Source: Streptomyces laurentii
GTDB lineage: Bacteria; Actinomycetota; Actinomycetes; Streptomycetales; Streptomycetaceae
Length of the DNA: 64,000 bases
Reading direction: 5' to 3'
Assembly (NCBI GenBank): GCA_002355495.1
Contig: AP017424.1
Location: forward strand, 7,009,501 to 7,073,500
Below, one piece after another: positions 24,832 to 32,658 of the stretch. The translations under genes were made by a program, and so were the position numbers. The notes beneath the pieces are model-generated. The model was not told the origin of the DNA. It saw only the letters and a program-made list of their open reading frames with translations, and ran no database searches. Each line of letters opens with the position of its first letter. Positions within the stretch are counted from its first letter, which is position 1.

Positions 24832-26001
24832 TCAGCGGCACAGGGTCGATTCGACGGCGGCCTGCAGGTGCTGTTCGGTGGCACTGTCGGACGGGAGGGC
24901 GGTCAGCGCGACGTTGACCGCGCGGCCGTTCTCCGTGACACCTCCCAGGGTGGCGTATCCCGGAATGGTGCCGCCGTGGCCCCAGTAGATGCCGCCGCAC
25001 GGCAAGGGCCTGCTGAACAGGCCCAGTCCGTAACGGTTGCCCGGGCCGGCCTCCTCCGCGGGGACGGTGGTGCGCATCTGGGCGAGCTGGGCCGGGGGCA
25101 GGAGGTCGCCGTCGAGGAGGGCGGTGTAGAAGCGGTTGAGGTCGCTGTTGGTGGAGATCACCGCACCCGCGGCCCAACCCCAGGACGGGTCGAGCTCGGT
25201 GACATCGCGCCAGGGCGAGTCGGCCGCTTCGCGGTCGTAGCCCTTGGGGTGAGGCTCGTCGATGGCCATGTCCCCCGGGGTGGGGAAGTAGGTGTGGCGC
25301 AGTCCGATGCGGTCGATGATGCGCCGGTTGACCTCCTCGCCCAGCGGCCGGCCGGTGACCTTCTGGATGATCAGACCCGCGACCAGGTAGTTCGTGTTGT
25401 TGTACTCCCACTTCGCGCCCGGGGAGAAATGGGCCTTCTGCGCCAGTGCGCTGTCGAGGAGCTCGCGCGGCTCGTAGTACCTCCGCGGATCCTTGAGGAT
25501 CGCGCCCTTGTCCACGTATTCGGGCAGGCCGCTGGTGTGCTGGAGGAGTTGGCGGATGGTGATGTGGCGTCCGTCGATCCCCTCGCCGCGCAGCAGGCCG
25601 GGGAGGTAGGTGTCGACGGGGGCGTCCAGGTCGATCTTCTTCTCGGCGACGAGCTGCAGTACGACCACGGCGGTGAACGCCTTGGTGTTGCTGGCCGCAC
25701 GCACCTGTCCGTCCTTGGGCGCCTTCGCGCCGGTCTTGAGGTCGCCGACCCCCGCGCTGTAGTCGCGCGTCCGGCCTTCGCGGTCGGCGACGCTTGCCAG
25801 CGCGGCGGGTATCCCGTCGTCGGCGACCAGGGTGTTCAGGCTGCTCTGAACGGTGTCCGGCCTGGCCGCGGAGGCCGTGGGCGGGAACAGGGCGCCGGTG
25901 GTGATGACGGCTCCGGTGAGCACGATCGCGGCCAGCATGGCCTTGCGCCGGCCACTTCGCGCCGGGGCGGGACGCGACTTCGGCGAGACACGTGCGTACA
26001 T
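24832..26001 (-). CDS. S12 serine hydrolase, D-alanyl-D-alanine carboxypeptidase-like
   Basis: 389 aa, secreted. Basic n-region (RSGRRKAML), hydrophobic core and cleavage after SAARP-type residues. Penicillin-binding fold motifs: SNTKAF (SxxK), EYNNTNYLVAG (YxN), and YWGHGGTIPGY (HGG in place of KTG), the same pattern as Streptomyces R61 DD-carboxypeptidase. Length and C terminus (ending LCR) also agree with R61. Expected outside the cell, trimming peptidoglycan stem peptides or hydrolysing related amides or esters. AGGAG lies 7 nt before ATG 26001. The neighbouring frameshifted gene is its tandem paralogue; the two differ most around residues 200 and 290 (numbering from ATG), near the active-site rim. 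Confidence 0.92.
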   Translation of the reverse strand: MYARVSPKSRPAPARSGRRKAMLAAIVLTGAVITTGALFPPTASAARPDTVQSSLNTLVADDGIPAALASVADREGRTRDYSAGVGDLKTGAKAPKDGQVRAASNTKAFTAVVVLQLVAEKKIDLDAPVDTYLPGLLRGEGIDGRHITIRQLLQHTSGLPEYVDKGAILKDPRRYYEPRELLDSALAQKAHFSPGAKWEYNNTNYLVAGLIIQKVTGRPLGEEVNRRIIDRIGLRHTYFPTPGDMAIDEPHPKGYDREAADSPWRDVTELDPSWGWAAGAVISTNSDLNRFYTALLDGDLLPPAQLAQMRTTVPAEEAGPGNRYGLGLFSRPLPCGGIYWGHGGTIPGYATLGGVTENGRAVNVALTALPSDSATEQHLQAAVESTLCR

Positions 26002-26185
26002 GGAACAACTCCTGTGGGTAGGGGAACTACGTCAGTGGGTCGGGAAAAGGTGGTCGTGGTGCGACGGGCGGGCCTGCCGATGGCTCGGCCCGGCCCTGGG
26101 AGGGTCGCGGGCGCGTGAAGGAACGCCCTCCTCCCGTGCCCCCGCCCGAGGACGGGGAGCGCGAGAGAGGCGGGACCCGGTTCCG

Positions 26186-28612
26186 CTACGCGATGCGAGG
26201 CGACCTGCGGCGGCGCAGCAGCCGGCGTGCGGGCAGCATGACGGCCGCCATGCCTGACAGGAACACCGTGCCGAGTACGGCGGCGCAGACCGAGGGGGAC
26301 ACCGACAGCGCGGACAGTCCGGTCACCGCGCCGCCGAAGGTCAGCAGCGTCACCGCCGCGACCAGGGAGCCGACGACGGCCCCCGTGCCGAGTACGAAGC
26401 AGGTCTCCAGCCGCAGCATGGCCAGAACCTGGCCGCGGGTCGCGCCGATGAGCCGGAGCAGAGCCAGTTCACGACGGCGCGACGCGGTGGCGACGGCCAG
26501 TGTGGTCACCACGCCGATCAGGGTGAACAGGGAGATCGCCGCGACCGCGAACAGTCCGGGCAGGCCCTGCCGGCGGGCCGTCTCGGTGAGCGCCGCACTG
26601 TACTGTCCGGCGGACGTGGCATGGGTCCCCGGGAAGCGGTCGAGCACCGGTCGCAGATCGGCTTCCCCCTTCACCAGGAGGTAGTCGTCGTGGCCCGCGT
26701 CGGTGACGTGGGCTGCGACCACATCGTGAGGCAGCAGGACGTCCCCGAAGCCTTGGCCCCGGCCGTAGACGGCCACCACCGTGGGGCGGATCACGGTGCC
26801 GTCGCCGAGCCAGAGGGACACGGTCGAACCGACATCGTCCGTGCTGCCGACGTTCGAACTGAGCGCGACCGTGTTCGTGCCGCGCAGCCCCTTCAGCGAG
26901 CCCGCCTTCACGCCCGGGTCCAGGTTCGACAGCGTGCCTTTCAGCCCTTGGGTGGGCAGGGACTGGAGCTGGTCCGCGACCTGCATCACCACGGTGGTGC
27001 GTTTCACCGCGGTCACGGCGCCGGGGCCGGCGGTTTCTCTCACCGCCTGGTACATGTCCCGGGGCACGCCCGGCCCGTCCGAGACGAGGACGTGGTCCGC
27101 GCGCAAGCCCGCGGCGGCCTGCGTCCGGGTGGCGTTGACCGCGGTGGTCTGCACGAACAGCTGGCTGGCGCCGAAGGAGAGCGCGAGCGCGATCGGCGTG
27201 ACGACCGACGCCAGTCGTACGGCCGCGGCGGTGGCCGTGTCGGTGGCGAGCCGCCCCGGGACCGGGAACAGCAGACGCACGACCGGACCGAGGACGGCGA
27301 TGCCCGCTCGGGCGATCCAGGGGCCCAGCAGAGCCGCGGCCCAGATGAGGGAGAGGACGAGTCCGCCCATGGCCGCGCCCGCCACCTGCCCGCCGAGCGC
27401 GAACGCGGTGGCGGCCGAGCCGAGACCGACGGCCAGGAACACCAGGCCGGTGACCATGCGCCAGCGCGGCAGCCGGGTCGGTTCGACGGCGGACTCGCTC
27501 ACGGCCTTGGCCGGCTGGATCCCGGAGACGCGTCGTGCCGCGAGCCAGGCGGAACCGAGCGCGGTGAGGACCGCGAGCGCCAGGGCACCGACGACGGGCA
27601 ACGGTCCCAGAGCGAGCCCCAGCCCCGGGGGCAGAACGCCCTGCTCGGCCATGAAGCGGTGCAGCAGCGTGCCGAGCCCCAGCGACAGCAGACCACCCAG
27701 GAACGATGCCGGAACCGCGACCTTGAGCGTCTCGCGGACGATCACCCGGCGGACCTGGCGGGGGGTGGCACCGATGGCGCGCAGGACGGCGAGCTCGCGG
27801 GTCCGGTCCCGTACGGACACGTCCAGGAGACCCGTCACGATCAGCAGCACGACCAGGAGGGCGACACCGCCGATCGCCGCGCACACGCCGATCAGGTCGA
27901 GTCGTGCCGCCGCCACCTCCGGGTTCTCGACGTCGCCGCGGTCCGCGCCGGTCGCGACGACGAGGCCGGGGGCGGCTGCCCGCAGCGCCTGGACGGACGT
28001 CTCCTTCGTGCCGAGTACGACCAGCGCGTCCGCGTGCCCGGGGCGGCCGTTGAGAGCCTGTGCCGTGCGCTGGCCGAACCAGACATCGTGGCCCGCTGCG
28101 GACCCGCCGGTCACCAGACCGCTGACCCGGTAGGGCTCCGGCGCCCTGCCGCCGACCTGGAGCCGGAGGGTGTCGCCGACGGCGCTGCCGCTGCCGGAGT
28201 CCACCGCGACCTCGTGTTCCGCCCGCGGAGCCCGGCCGGCGCGCACGGTGACAGCGGTGAGCGCGGTCGCGTCCCAGCCGCGGCCGGTGGTCACGGCACC
28301 GTCGGCGGTGACCACCGGCAACGAGACGTCCGCGACCACCTCGGTGACTCCCGGTACCGCGCGAACCCGGTCCGCCACCGATGCCGGTACCCGGGCCCGT
28401 TCCAGCAGTGGTCTGGCATCGGTCTGGTCGGAATTTCCGCGCCGGACGGCCTCCACGCGCTGGCTCGCGGCGACGACGGCCACGGCGCGCTCATAGCGGT
28501 CGGCCGCTCCGTGCGCCCGTAGCGCGGACTCCAGCAGGACCCCGAACGCGCCGGTCAACGCGGCCGCGCACAGCAGTGCCGCCGCCACCCCGGCGGCGAT
28601 CCCGCGCCTCAC
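26186..28612 (-). CDS. FtsX/MacB-like ABC transporter permease
   Basis: 808 aa. Two FtsX-type modules, each a membrane segment, a large extracytoplasmic domain and three membrane helices (RELAVLRAIGATPRQVRR and RELALLRLIGATRGQVLA mark the two coupling regions). Such permeases act as mechanotransducers or exporters of peptides, lipids or antibiotics rather than importers. GTG at 28612 overlaps the ATPase stop in GTGA; a TTG 12 nt further upstream is less likely. Forms one transporter with the next gene. Divergent from the two-component genes, a layout typical of envelope-stress or drug-sensing systems. Confidence 0.92.
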   Translation of the reverse strand: MRRGIAAGVAAALLCAAALTGAFGVLLESALRAHGAADRYERAVAVVAASQRVEAVRRGNSDQTDARPLLERARVPASVADRVRAVPGVTEVVADVSLPVVTADGAVTTGRGWDATALTAVTVRAGRAPRAEHEVAVDSGSGSAVGDTLRLQVGGRAPEPYRVSGLVTGGSAAGHDVWFGQRTAQALNGRPGHADALVVLGTKETSVQALRAAAPGLVVATGADRGDVENPEVAAARLDLIGVCAAIGGVALLVVLLIVTGLLDVSVRDRTRELAVLRAIGATPRQVRRVIVRETLKVAVPASFLGGLLSLGLGTLLHRFMAEQGVLPPGLGLALGPLPVVGALALAVLTALGSAWLAARRVSGIQPAKAVSESAVEPTRLPRWRMVTGLVFLAVGLGSAATAFALGGQVAGAAMGGLVLSLIWAAALLGPWIARAGIAVLGPVVRLLFPVPGRLATDTATAAAVRLASVVTPIALALSFGASQLFVQTTAVNATRTQAAAGLRADHVLVSDGPGVPRDMYQAVRETAGPGAVTAVKRTTVVMQVADQLQSLPTQGLKGTLSNLDPGVKAGSLKGLRGTNTVALSSNVGSTDDVGSTVSLWLGDGTVIRPTVVAVYGRGQGFGDVLLPHDVVAAHVTDAGHDDYLLVKGEADLRPVLDRFPGTHATSAGQYSAALTETARRQGLPGLFAVAAISLFTLIGVVTTLAVATASRRRELALLRLIGATRGQVLAMLRLETCFVLGTGAVVGSLVAAVTLLTFGGAVTGLSALSVSPSVCAAVLGTVFLSGMAAVMLPARRLLRRRRSPRIA

Positions 28613-29343
28613 AGCGTGGCCCAACGGGCCAGGACGGCCGCTGCGGAGGGAGCCGTGAGCTCGTCGACGACGCGGCCCCCGCTCAGGAAGACGACGCTGT
28701 CGGCCCAGGCCGCCGCCATCGGGTCGTGGGTGACCAGCACGACCGTCTGCCCCATCTCGTCGACCGCGTCCCGTAGCAGTTTCAGGACGTGCTCGGCCGA
28801 CCTCGGATCGAGCGCGGCGGTCGGTTCGTCGGCGAAGACGATCTCCGGGCGGGTGACAAGAGCCCGGGCGACGGCCACCCGCTGTTGCTGGCCACCGGAC
28901 AGTAGTGCGGGAAGCCGGTCCAGGTGGTCGGCCATTCCCACCCGGTGGACCACTTCGTCCAGCCAGCGCCTGTCAGCCTGGCGGCCGCCGAGGGACAGCG
29001 GGAGGGTGATGTTGTGCTCGACGTCCATCGAGGGCATGAGGTTGTAGCCCTGGAAGACGAACCCGATCCGTTCACGGCGCAGCCGGGTCAGTTCCGTCTC
29101 GCGGAGCTTGCCCATGTCCAGATCCCCGAGCCGTACCGTTCCGCCGCTGGGCCGGTCGAGGCCGGAGGCGCAGTGCAGGAAGGTGCTCTTGCCCGATCCG
29201 GACGGGCCCATGATCGCGGTGAAGCTGCCCTTGCGGAACCCCCAGCTGACCCGGTCAAGCGCGGTCACCTCGCCGTAGGACTGGGAGACCTCATCCAGGG
29301 ACACGGCGAACGGCGTGGCCCGGGTCGTCGTCATCGATTGCAT
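28609..29343 (-). CDS. MacB/LolD-like ABC transporter ATP-binding protein
   Basis: 244 aa. Walker A GPSGSGKST, Q-loop FVFQGYNLMP, signature LSGGQQQRVAVARAL, Walker B IVFADEPTAALD, H-loop VTHDP. ATG 29343 has AAGGA about 7 nt before; an ATG three codons on is less well placed. Provides ATP hydrolysis for the permease translated from the overlapping GTG. The promoter region (29344-29513) is shared with the histidine-kinase gene and contains a palindrome also found before the small membrane protein at 31558. Confidence 0.95.
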   Translation of the reverse strand: MQSMTTTRATPFAVSLDEVSQSYGEVTALDRVSWGFRKGSFTAIMGPSGSGKSTFLHCASGLDRPSGGTVRLGDLDMGKLRETELTRLRRERIGFVFQGYNLMPSMDVEHNITLPLSLGGRQADRRWLDEVVHRVGMADHLDRLPALLSGGQQQRVAVARALVTRPEIVFADEPTAALDPRSAEHVLKLLRDAVDEMGQTVVLVTHDPMAAAWADSVVFLSGGRVVDELTAPSAAAVLARWATL

Positions 29344-29437
29344 GGTGGGTCCTTCGGTTCCCTCGATCGGTCAGAACGGGTACCGAACGTAATCGCGCGA
29401 GCCGGGCGGACGGCAGCGGTCTCTCCCCCGGACCAGG

Positions 29438-29455
29438 GGTGTAGCGCGCTCCACC
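29438..29455. promoter_or_regulatory. Palindrome GGTGTAGC-N2-GCTCCACC, candidate response-regulator site
   Basis: 8-bp arms with one mismatch, between the divergent ABC and histidine-kinase genes. The same sequence with perfect arms occurs at 31415-31434. A degenerate third half (GGTGGAGT) follows within 10 bp. Confidence 0.6.
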
Positions 29456-29513
29456 TGCGGGGTGGAGTGCACACGTATGACAAGGGAACACGCGTGACGT
29501 ACCGTCGTGCCCC

Positions 29514-30746
29514 ATGGACCTGAAGGCAAGAGCACTCCGCAGCCTACGATCCACGCGCTATCTGCTGGGTGGACTCGCTACCGCGCTACCTTCACTGGTC
29601 GGTTACTGTCTGTTGCCACTCGTCTGCTTCTCGTTGGTCTTCGCGCCGATCCTGCCGTGGGCGGTGCGACCGTTGCGCGCCGTGGCCGACGCCGAACGCC
29701 GACGCGCCGAACGCGTACTCGGCCGCCCGGTGCGCCGGCCGTACCCGACGCCCGAAGGCAATGCCTACCAGCGGACGCTCCAGCTGCTGCGGTTCCCGGG
29801 TACCCGCAAGGACGTGGCCTGGATGCTGGTTCACGGCATCGTGGGGCTCGTCCTTCCCGTCCTCGTCCTGGGCGTGCTGCTCAGTCTGCTGCTGACGATC
29901 TCCATCCCGCTGTGGTGGTGGACCCTTCCCGGCGGGACCCTCACCCTCCTCGCGGCCCCCCTCACCACCTGGATGCAGGCGATCGTCCTGTCCGCGGTGT
30001 GTGCCTGGCTCCTGGGCGCCCTCTTCTTCTGGCTGGCCCCCGCCACGGTGAGGCTGGAGACCCGGATCGCGGAGATCATGCTCGGCACGTGGACCGGCGC
30101 CGGCCGCCGGATCGAGGAACTGACCGCCTCGCGCGCGGGAGCCCTCCAGGCCCACGAGGCCGAACTCCGGCGGATCGAACGGGACCTCCACGACGGCACC
30201 CAGGCGCAACTCGTGGCGGTGGCCATGCGCCTGGCCCTGGCCGACCGCCGGTTCGACAAGGACCCGCAGGGCTCCAGGAGAATGGTGCTCGACGCCAGGA
30301 CCACCGTGGACGAAGCACTCGTCCAACTGCGCACCGTCATCCGCGGCATCCACCCGCCGATCCTTTCCGACCGGGGACTGAACGGAGCCATCCGCTCCCT
30401 GGCCGCGGGACGGCCGATCCCCACCACCCTGGATCTGCCGGAGACCGACCGCCGTCCCCCCGCCGCGGTGGAGGCGGCCGCCTACTTCGTCGTGGCCGAG
30501 GCGCTGACCAACATCGCCCGGCACAGCGACGCGAACCGTGCCCAGGTGTCGCTCCGGTACGACGGCCCCACGCTGTGCGTCGTCGTACGGGACGACGGGT
30601 GCGGCGGGGCCGCACCCGGATCCACCTCGGGCAGCGGACTCGGCGGAATTCGCCGACGGGTCGCCGCCCTGGACGGTACGACGAGGATCGACAGCCCTGT
30701 CGGTTCCGGAACGACGATTGAGGTGGTAATGCCGTGCGGATCGTGA
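29514..30746 (+). CDS. Sensor histidine kinase, NarL/LiaS-type
   Basis: 410 aa. About four membrane segments in the first 190 residues (pairs near 20-48 and 105-180). HisKA_3 dimerisation domain has the phospho-accepting His in RIERDLHDGTQAQL (H226), then an HATPase domain with EALTNIARHSDA (N box), DDGCGG (G1) and GSGLGGIRRRVAALDG (G2). The N-terminal region lacks a large periplasmic sensor loop, so an intramembrane or envelope signal is likely. ATG 29514 has no strong Shine-Dalgarno. The end overlaps the response-regulator start by 13 nt. Confidence 0.94.
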   Translation: MDLKARALRSLRSTRYLLGGLATALPSLVGYCLLPLVCFSLVFAPILPWAVRPLRAVADAERRRAERVLGRPVRRPYPTPEGNAYQRTLQLLRFPGTRKDVAWMLVHGIVGLVLPVLVLGVLLSLLLTISIPLWWWTLPGGTLTLLAAPLTTWMQAIVLSAVCAWLLGALFFWLAPATVRLETRIAEIMLGTWTGAGRRIEELTASRAGALQAHEAELRRIERDLHDGTQAQLVAVAMRLALADRRFDKDPQGSRRMVLDARTTVDEALVQLRTVIRGIHPPILSDRGLNGAIRSLAAGRPIPTTLDLPETDRRPPAAVEAAAYFVVAEALTNIARHSDANRAQVSLRYDGPTLCVVVRDDGCGGAAPGSTSGSGLGGIRRRVAALDGTTRIDSPVGSGTTIEVVMPCGS

Positions 30747-31369
30747 TCGCGGAGGACAACGTCCTTCTCCGCGAGGGCCTGATTCTGCTCCTGGAGGACG
30801 TCGGTCACGAGATCGTGGCCGTCGTGGGAAGCGGCCCCGAGATTGTCCCCACCCTGCTCGAACACCGGCCGGACGTGGCCGTGCTGGACGTCCGGCTGCC
30901 GCCCGGATTCCGCGACGAGGGGCTGCGTGCCGCCATCGAGGCCCGGAAGCTCGTTCCCGGCCTGCCGCTCCTGGTGCTCTCCCAGTACGTCGAAGAGAGC
31001 TACGCCGCCGAACTGCTCGCACAGGGCGCCTCGGGGATCGGCTACCTGCTCAAGGACCGGGTGGGACACATCGACGAATTCCAGGACGCGCTGGAGCGCG
31101 TCGCCGCGGGCGGAACGGCGCTGGACCCCGAGGTCGTCTCCCAGCTGATGAGCCGCCGGGACCCGCTCGACGCGCTGTCCCCCCGGGAACGGGAGGTGCT
31201 CGGGCTGATGGCGCAGGGCCTGGACAATCCCACGATCGCCACGACCCTGTTCATCACCGAACGTTCCGTCAGCAAGCACATCGGCAACATCCTCGCCAAG
31301 CTGAACCTGCCGCCGAGCGACAGCGGCAGCCGCCGGGTCCTCGCGGTGCTCGCCTACCTGAACGCCTGA
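30734..31369 (+). CDS. LuxR/NarL-family response regulator
   Basis: 211 aa. Receiver domain with phospho-acceptor D52 in VAVLDVRLP, acidic pair EDN near the N terminus and conserved Lys in LLKDRV. C-terminal LuxR helix-turn-helix is LSPREREVLGLMAQGLDNPTIATTLFITERSVSKHIGNIL in outline. GTG 30734 lies inside the kinase gene. The likely targets are the palindromes at 29438 and 31415, giving control of the ABC exporter, the system itself and the small membrane protein downstream. Confidence 0.95.
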   Translation: MRIVIAEDNVLLREGLILLLEDVGHEIVAVVGSGPEIVPTLLEHRPDVAVLDVRLPPGFRDEGLRAAIEARKLVPGLPLLVLSQYVEESYAAELLAQGASGIGYLLKDRVGHIDEFQDALERVAAGGTALDPEVVSQLMSRRDPLDALSPREREVLGLMAQGLDNPTIATTLFITERSVSKHIGNILAKLNLPPSDSGSRRVLAVLAYLNA

Positions 31370-31383
31370 CCCGCGTCCCCAAC

Positions 31384-31401
31384 GGCGACCTGTGGGTCGC
31401 C
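31384..31401 (+). terminator. Short hairpin after the two-component genes
   Basis: 7-bp stem GGCGACC/GGTCGCC with TGTG loop, 15 bp after the response-regulator stop. Possible terminator. Confidence 0.45.
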
Positions 31402-31414
31402 TTCGTCGCCGTAC

Positions 31415-31434
31415 AGGTGTAGCGGGCTACACCT
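31415..31434. promoter_or_regulatory. Perfect palindrome AGGTGTAGC-GG-GCTACACCT
   Basis: 9-bp perfect arms, about 124 bp before the small membrane protein ATG. Nearly identical to the site at 29438-29455, which suggests both are bound by the adjacent response regulator. Confidence 0.65.
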
Positions 31435-31557
31435 CGGATCCGGGGGGACGGTCCGATGTGCCGACCGGGGGTGCGGGGAGAAGGTGGACGGCGTAAGAGA
31501 TCCCACCCCCGCCGCCCACATCGGGCCGCCGGGGGCGCACAACAGGAGGAACCCCTC

Positions 31558-31725
31558 ATGAAGCCCGTGCTCTGGCTGCTGCTCTTCGTCTCCACGGTGG
31601 CGGCGGTCTACGTCAGCACCTTCGCCCACTACACCGGCACCATGAGGGTCATGGCCGGAGTCGGTACCGGCGTCGTCTTCGTCGGATCGGCGCTGGGACT
31701 GTGGCTGACCGGCGGCAAGGAGTGA
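31558..31725 (+). CDS. Small two-helix membrane protein
   Basis: 55 aa: MKPVLWLLLFVSTVAAVYVS-type first helix, a short His/Tyr-containing turn, then a second helix ending LWLTGGKE. ATG follows AGGAGGA at 8-nt spacing, a very strong ribosome-binding site. It sits behind a palindrome shared with the ABC/two-component promoter and is closed by one of the strongest hairpins in the window, so it is probably an independent, highly expressed transcript. I do not recognise a named family. It could be a partner or feedback regulator of the nearby ABC exporter or kinase. Confidence 0.8.
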   Translation: MKPVLWLLLFVSTVAAVYVSTFAHYTGTMRVMAGVGTGVVFVGSALGLWLTGGKE

Positions 31726-31746
31726 CCCGGAGCGGCGAGAGCATCT

Positions 31747-31787
31747 GAGGAGGGGGTGTCCGGCAGCGAGCCGGACACCCCCTCCTC
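31747..31787. terminator. Very strong terminator hairpin
   Basis: Perfect 18-bp stem (31747-31764 with 31770-31787) and 5-nt loop, 22 bp after the small membrane protein gene. Confidence 0.9.
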
Positions 31788-31988
31788 GTGCGTGACGCGG
31801 AAGACGGACACCACCTCAGGAGGTGTCGTCCGCACCTGTCGCGGAGCCCGGCGGGGAGGGGACGACGGCGCTCCGGGGCGCCGGCGGGGAACGGGGACGT
31901 ACAGCCACCCCGAGGGGCCGGACCGCGGGGAACCGGCCCGTGCGAAACGCGCAGGACGGCAGACTCGAAACGGGATACGTTCGCTCTC

Positions 31989-32522
31989 ATGACACCTGAT
32001 CAACTCGCCATTCAGCTCGCCGATCCGGACCTGCGCCGGGTGTTCTCGGCGGTTGCCCTGGGCGCGTCGACCTCCTCCGAGATCCTCACCGTCTCGGGGC
32101 TCGGCGCCCCGCAGGCCGCCCCGGCCATCGGACGGCTCGTCCGCGCCGGACTGCTCGTCCAGGGGCGCGGCTCCGTGACCCTGGACGACGCCGCCCTCGC
32201 GGCAGCCGGGGAGACCGCCGCCCGACGTGTGGCGGACGAGGCGGCGAACGACCGGCCCGACCCGCGGCTGCGCGGTCACATCCGGGGCGGCGTCCTGGTG
32301 GACCTCCCGGAGCGGGACGACGACGCTCGCCGCGCGGTACTCGGGCACATCACCGAGAGCGCCTTCGTGACCGGCGACGAGTACGACGAGCGGACGGTGA
32401 CCGACCGTCTGCAGCCGTGGTGCGAGGGCGGCACGCTGGACGCGGTCTCCCTGCGGCGGGCCCTCGTCGACGACGGACTCCTGGCCCGCGGCTCCGGCCG
32501 CTACCGGATCGCGGGGGCGTAG
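31989..32522 (+). CDS. DUF2087 protein with N-terminal winged-helix region
   Basis: 177 aa. The N-terminal half reads like an ArsR/MarR winged helix (DLRRVFSAVALGASTSSEILTVSGLGAPQ, then RLVRAGLLVQG). The C-terminal part matches DUF2087 (RAVLGHITESAFVTGDEYDERTVTDRLQPW, then ALVDDGLLARGSGRYRI). Likely a cytoplasmic DNA-binding regulator. ATG 31989 has a weak ribosome-binding site. It stands alone between a strong terminator and the deiminase remnant; targets unknown. Confidence 0.85.
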   Translation: MTPDQLAIQLADPDLRRVFSAVALGASTSSEILTVSGLGAPQAAPAIGRLVRAGLLVQGRGSVTLDDAALAAAGETAARRVADEAANDRPDPRLRGHIRGGVLVDLPERDDDARRAVLGHITESAFVTGDEYDERTVTDRLQPWCEGGTLDAVSLRRALVDDGLLARGSGRYRIAGA

Positions 32523-32658
32523 GCGCGGTCCGGCAGCCCGGACTGGGGGAAGGGACACGTCCGACCCGCCGAAAGTATGAGAGCGGCGCCGTCCTCCCGG
32601 TCCGGACCCCGCCATCGGGTGGATGCCCCCGGCGTGGCCGTGGCGCGAGGGTGGGGGC

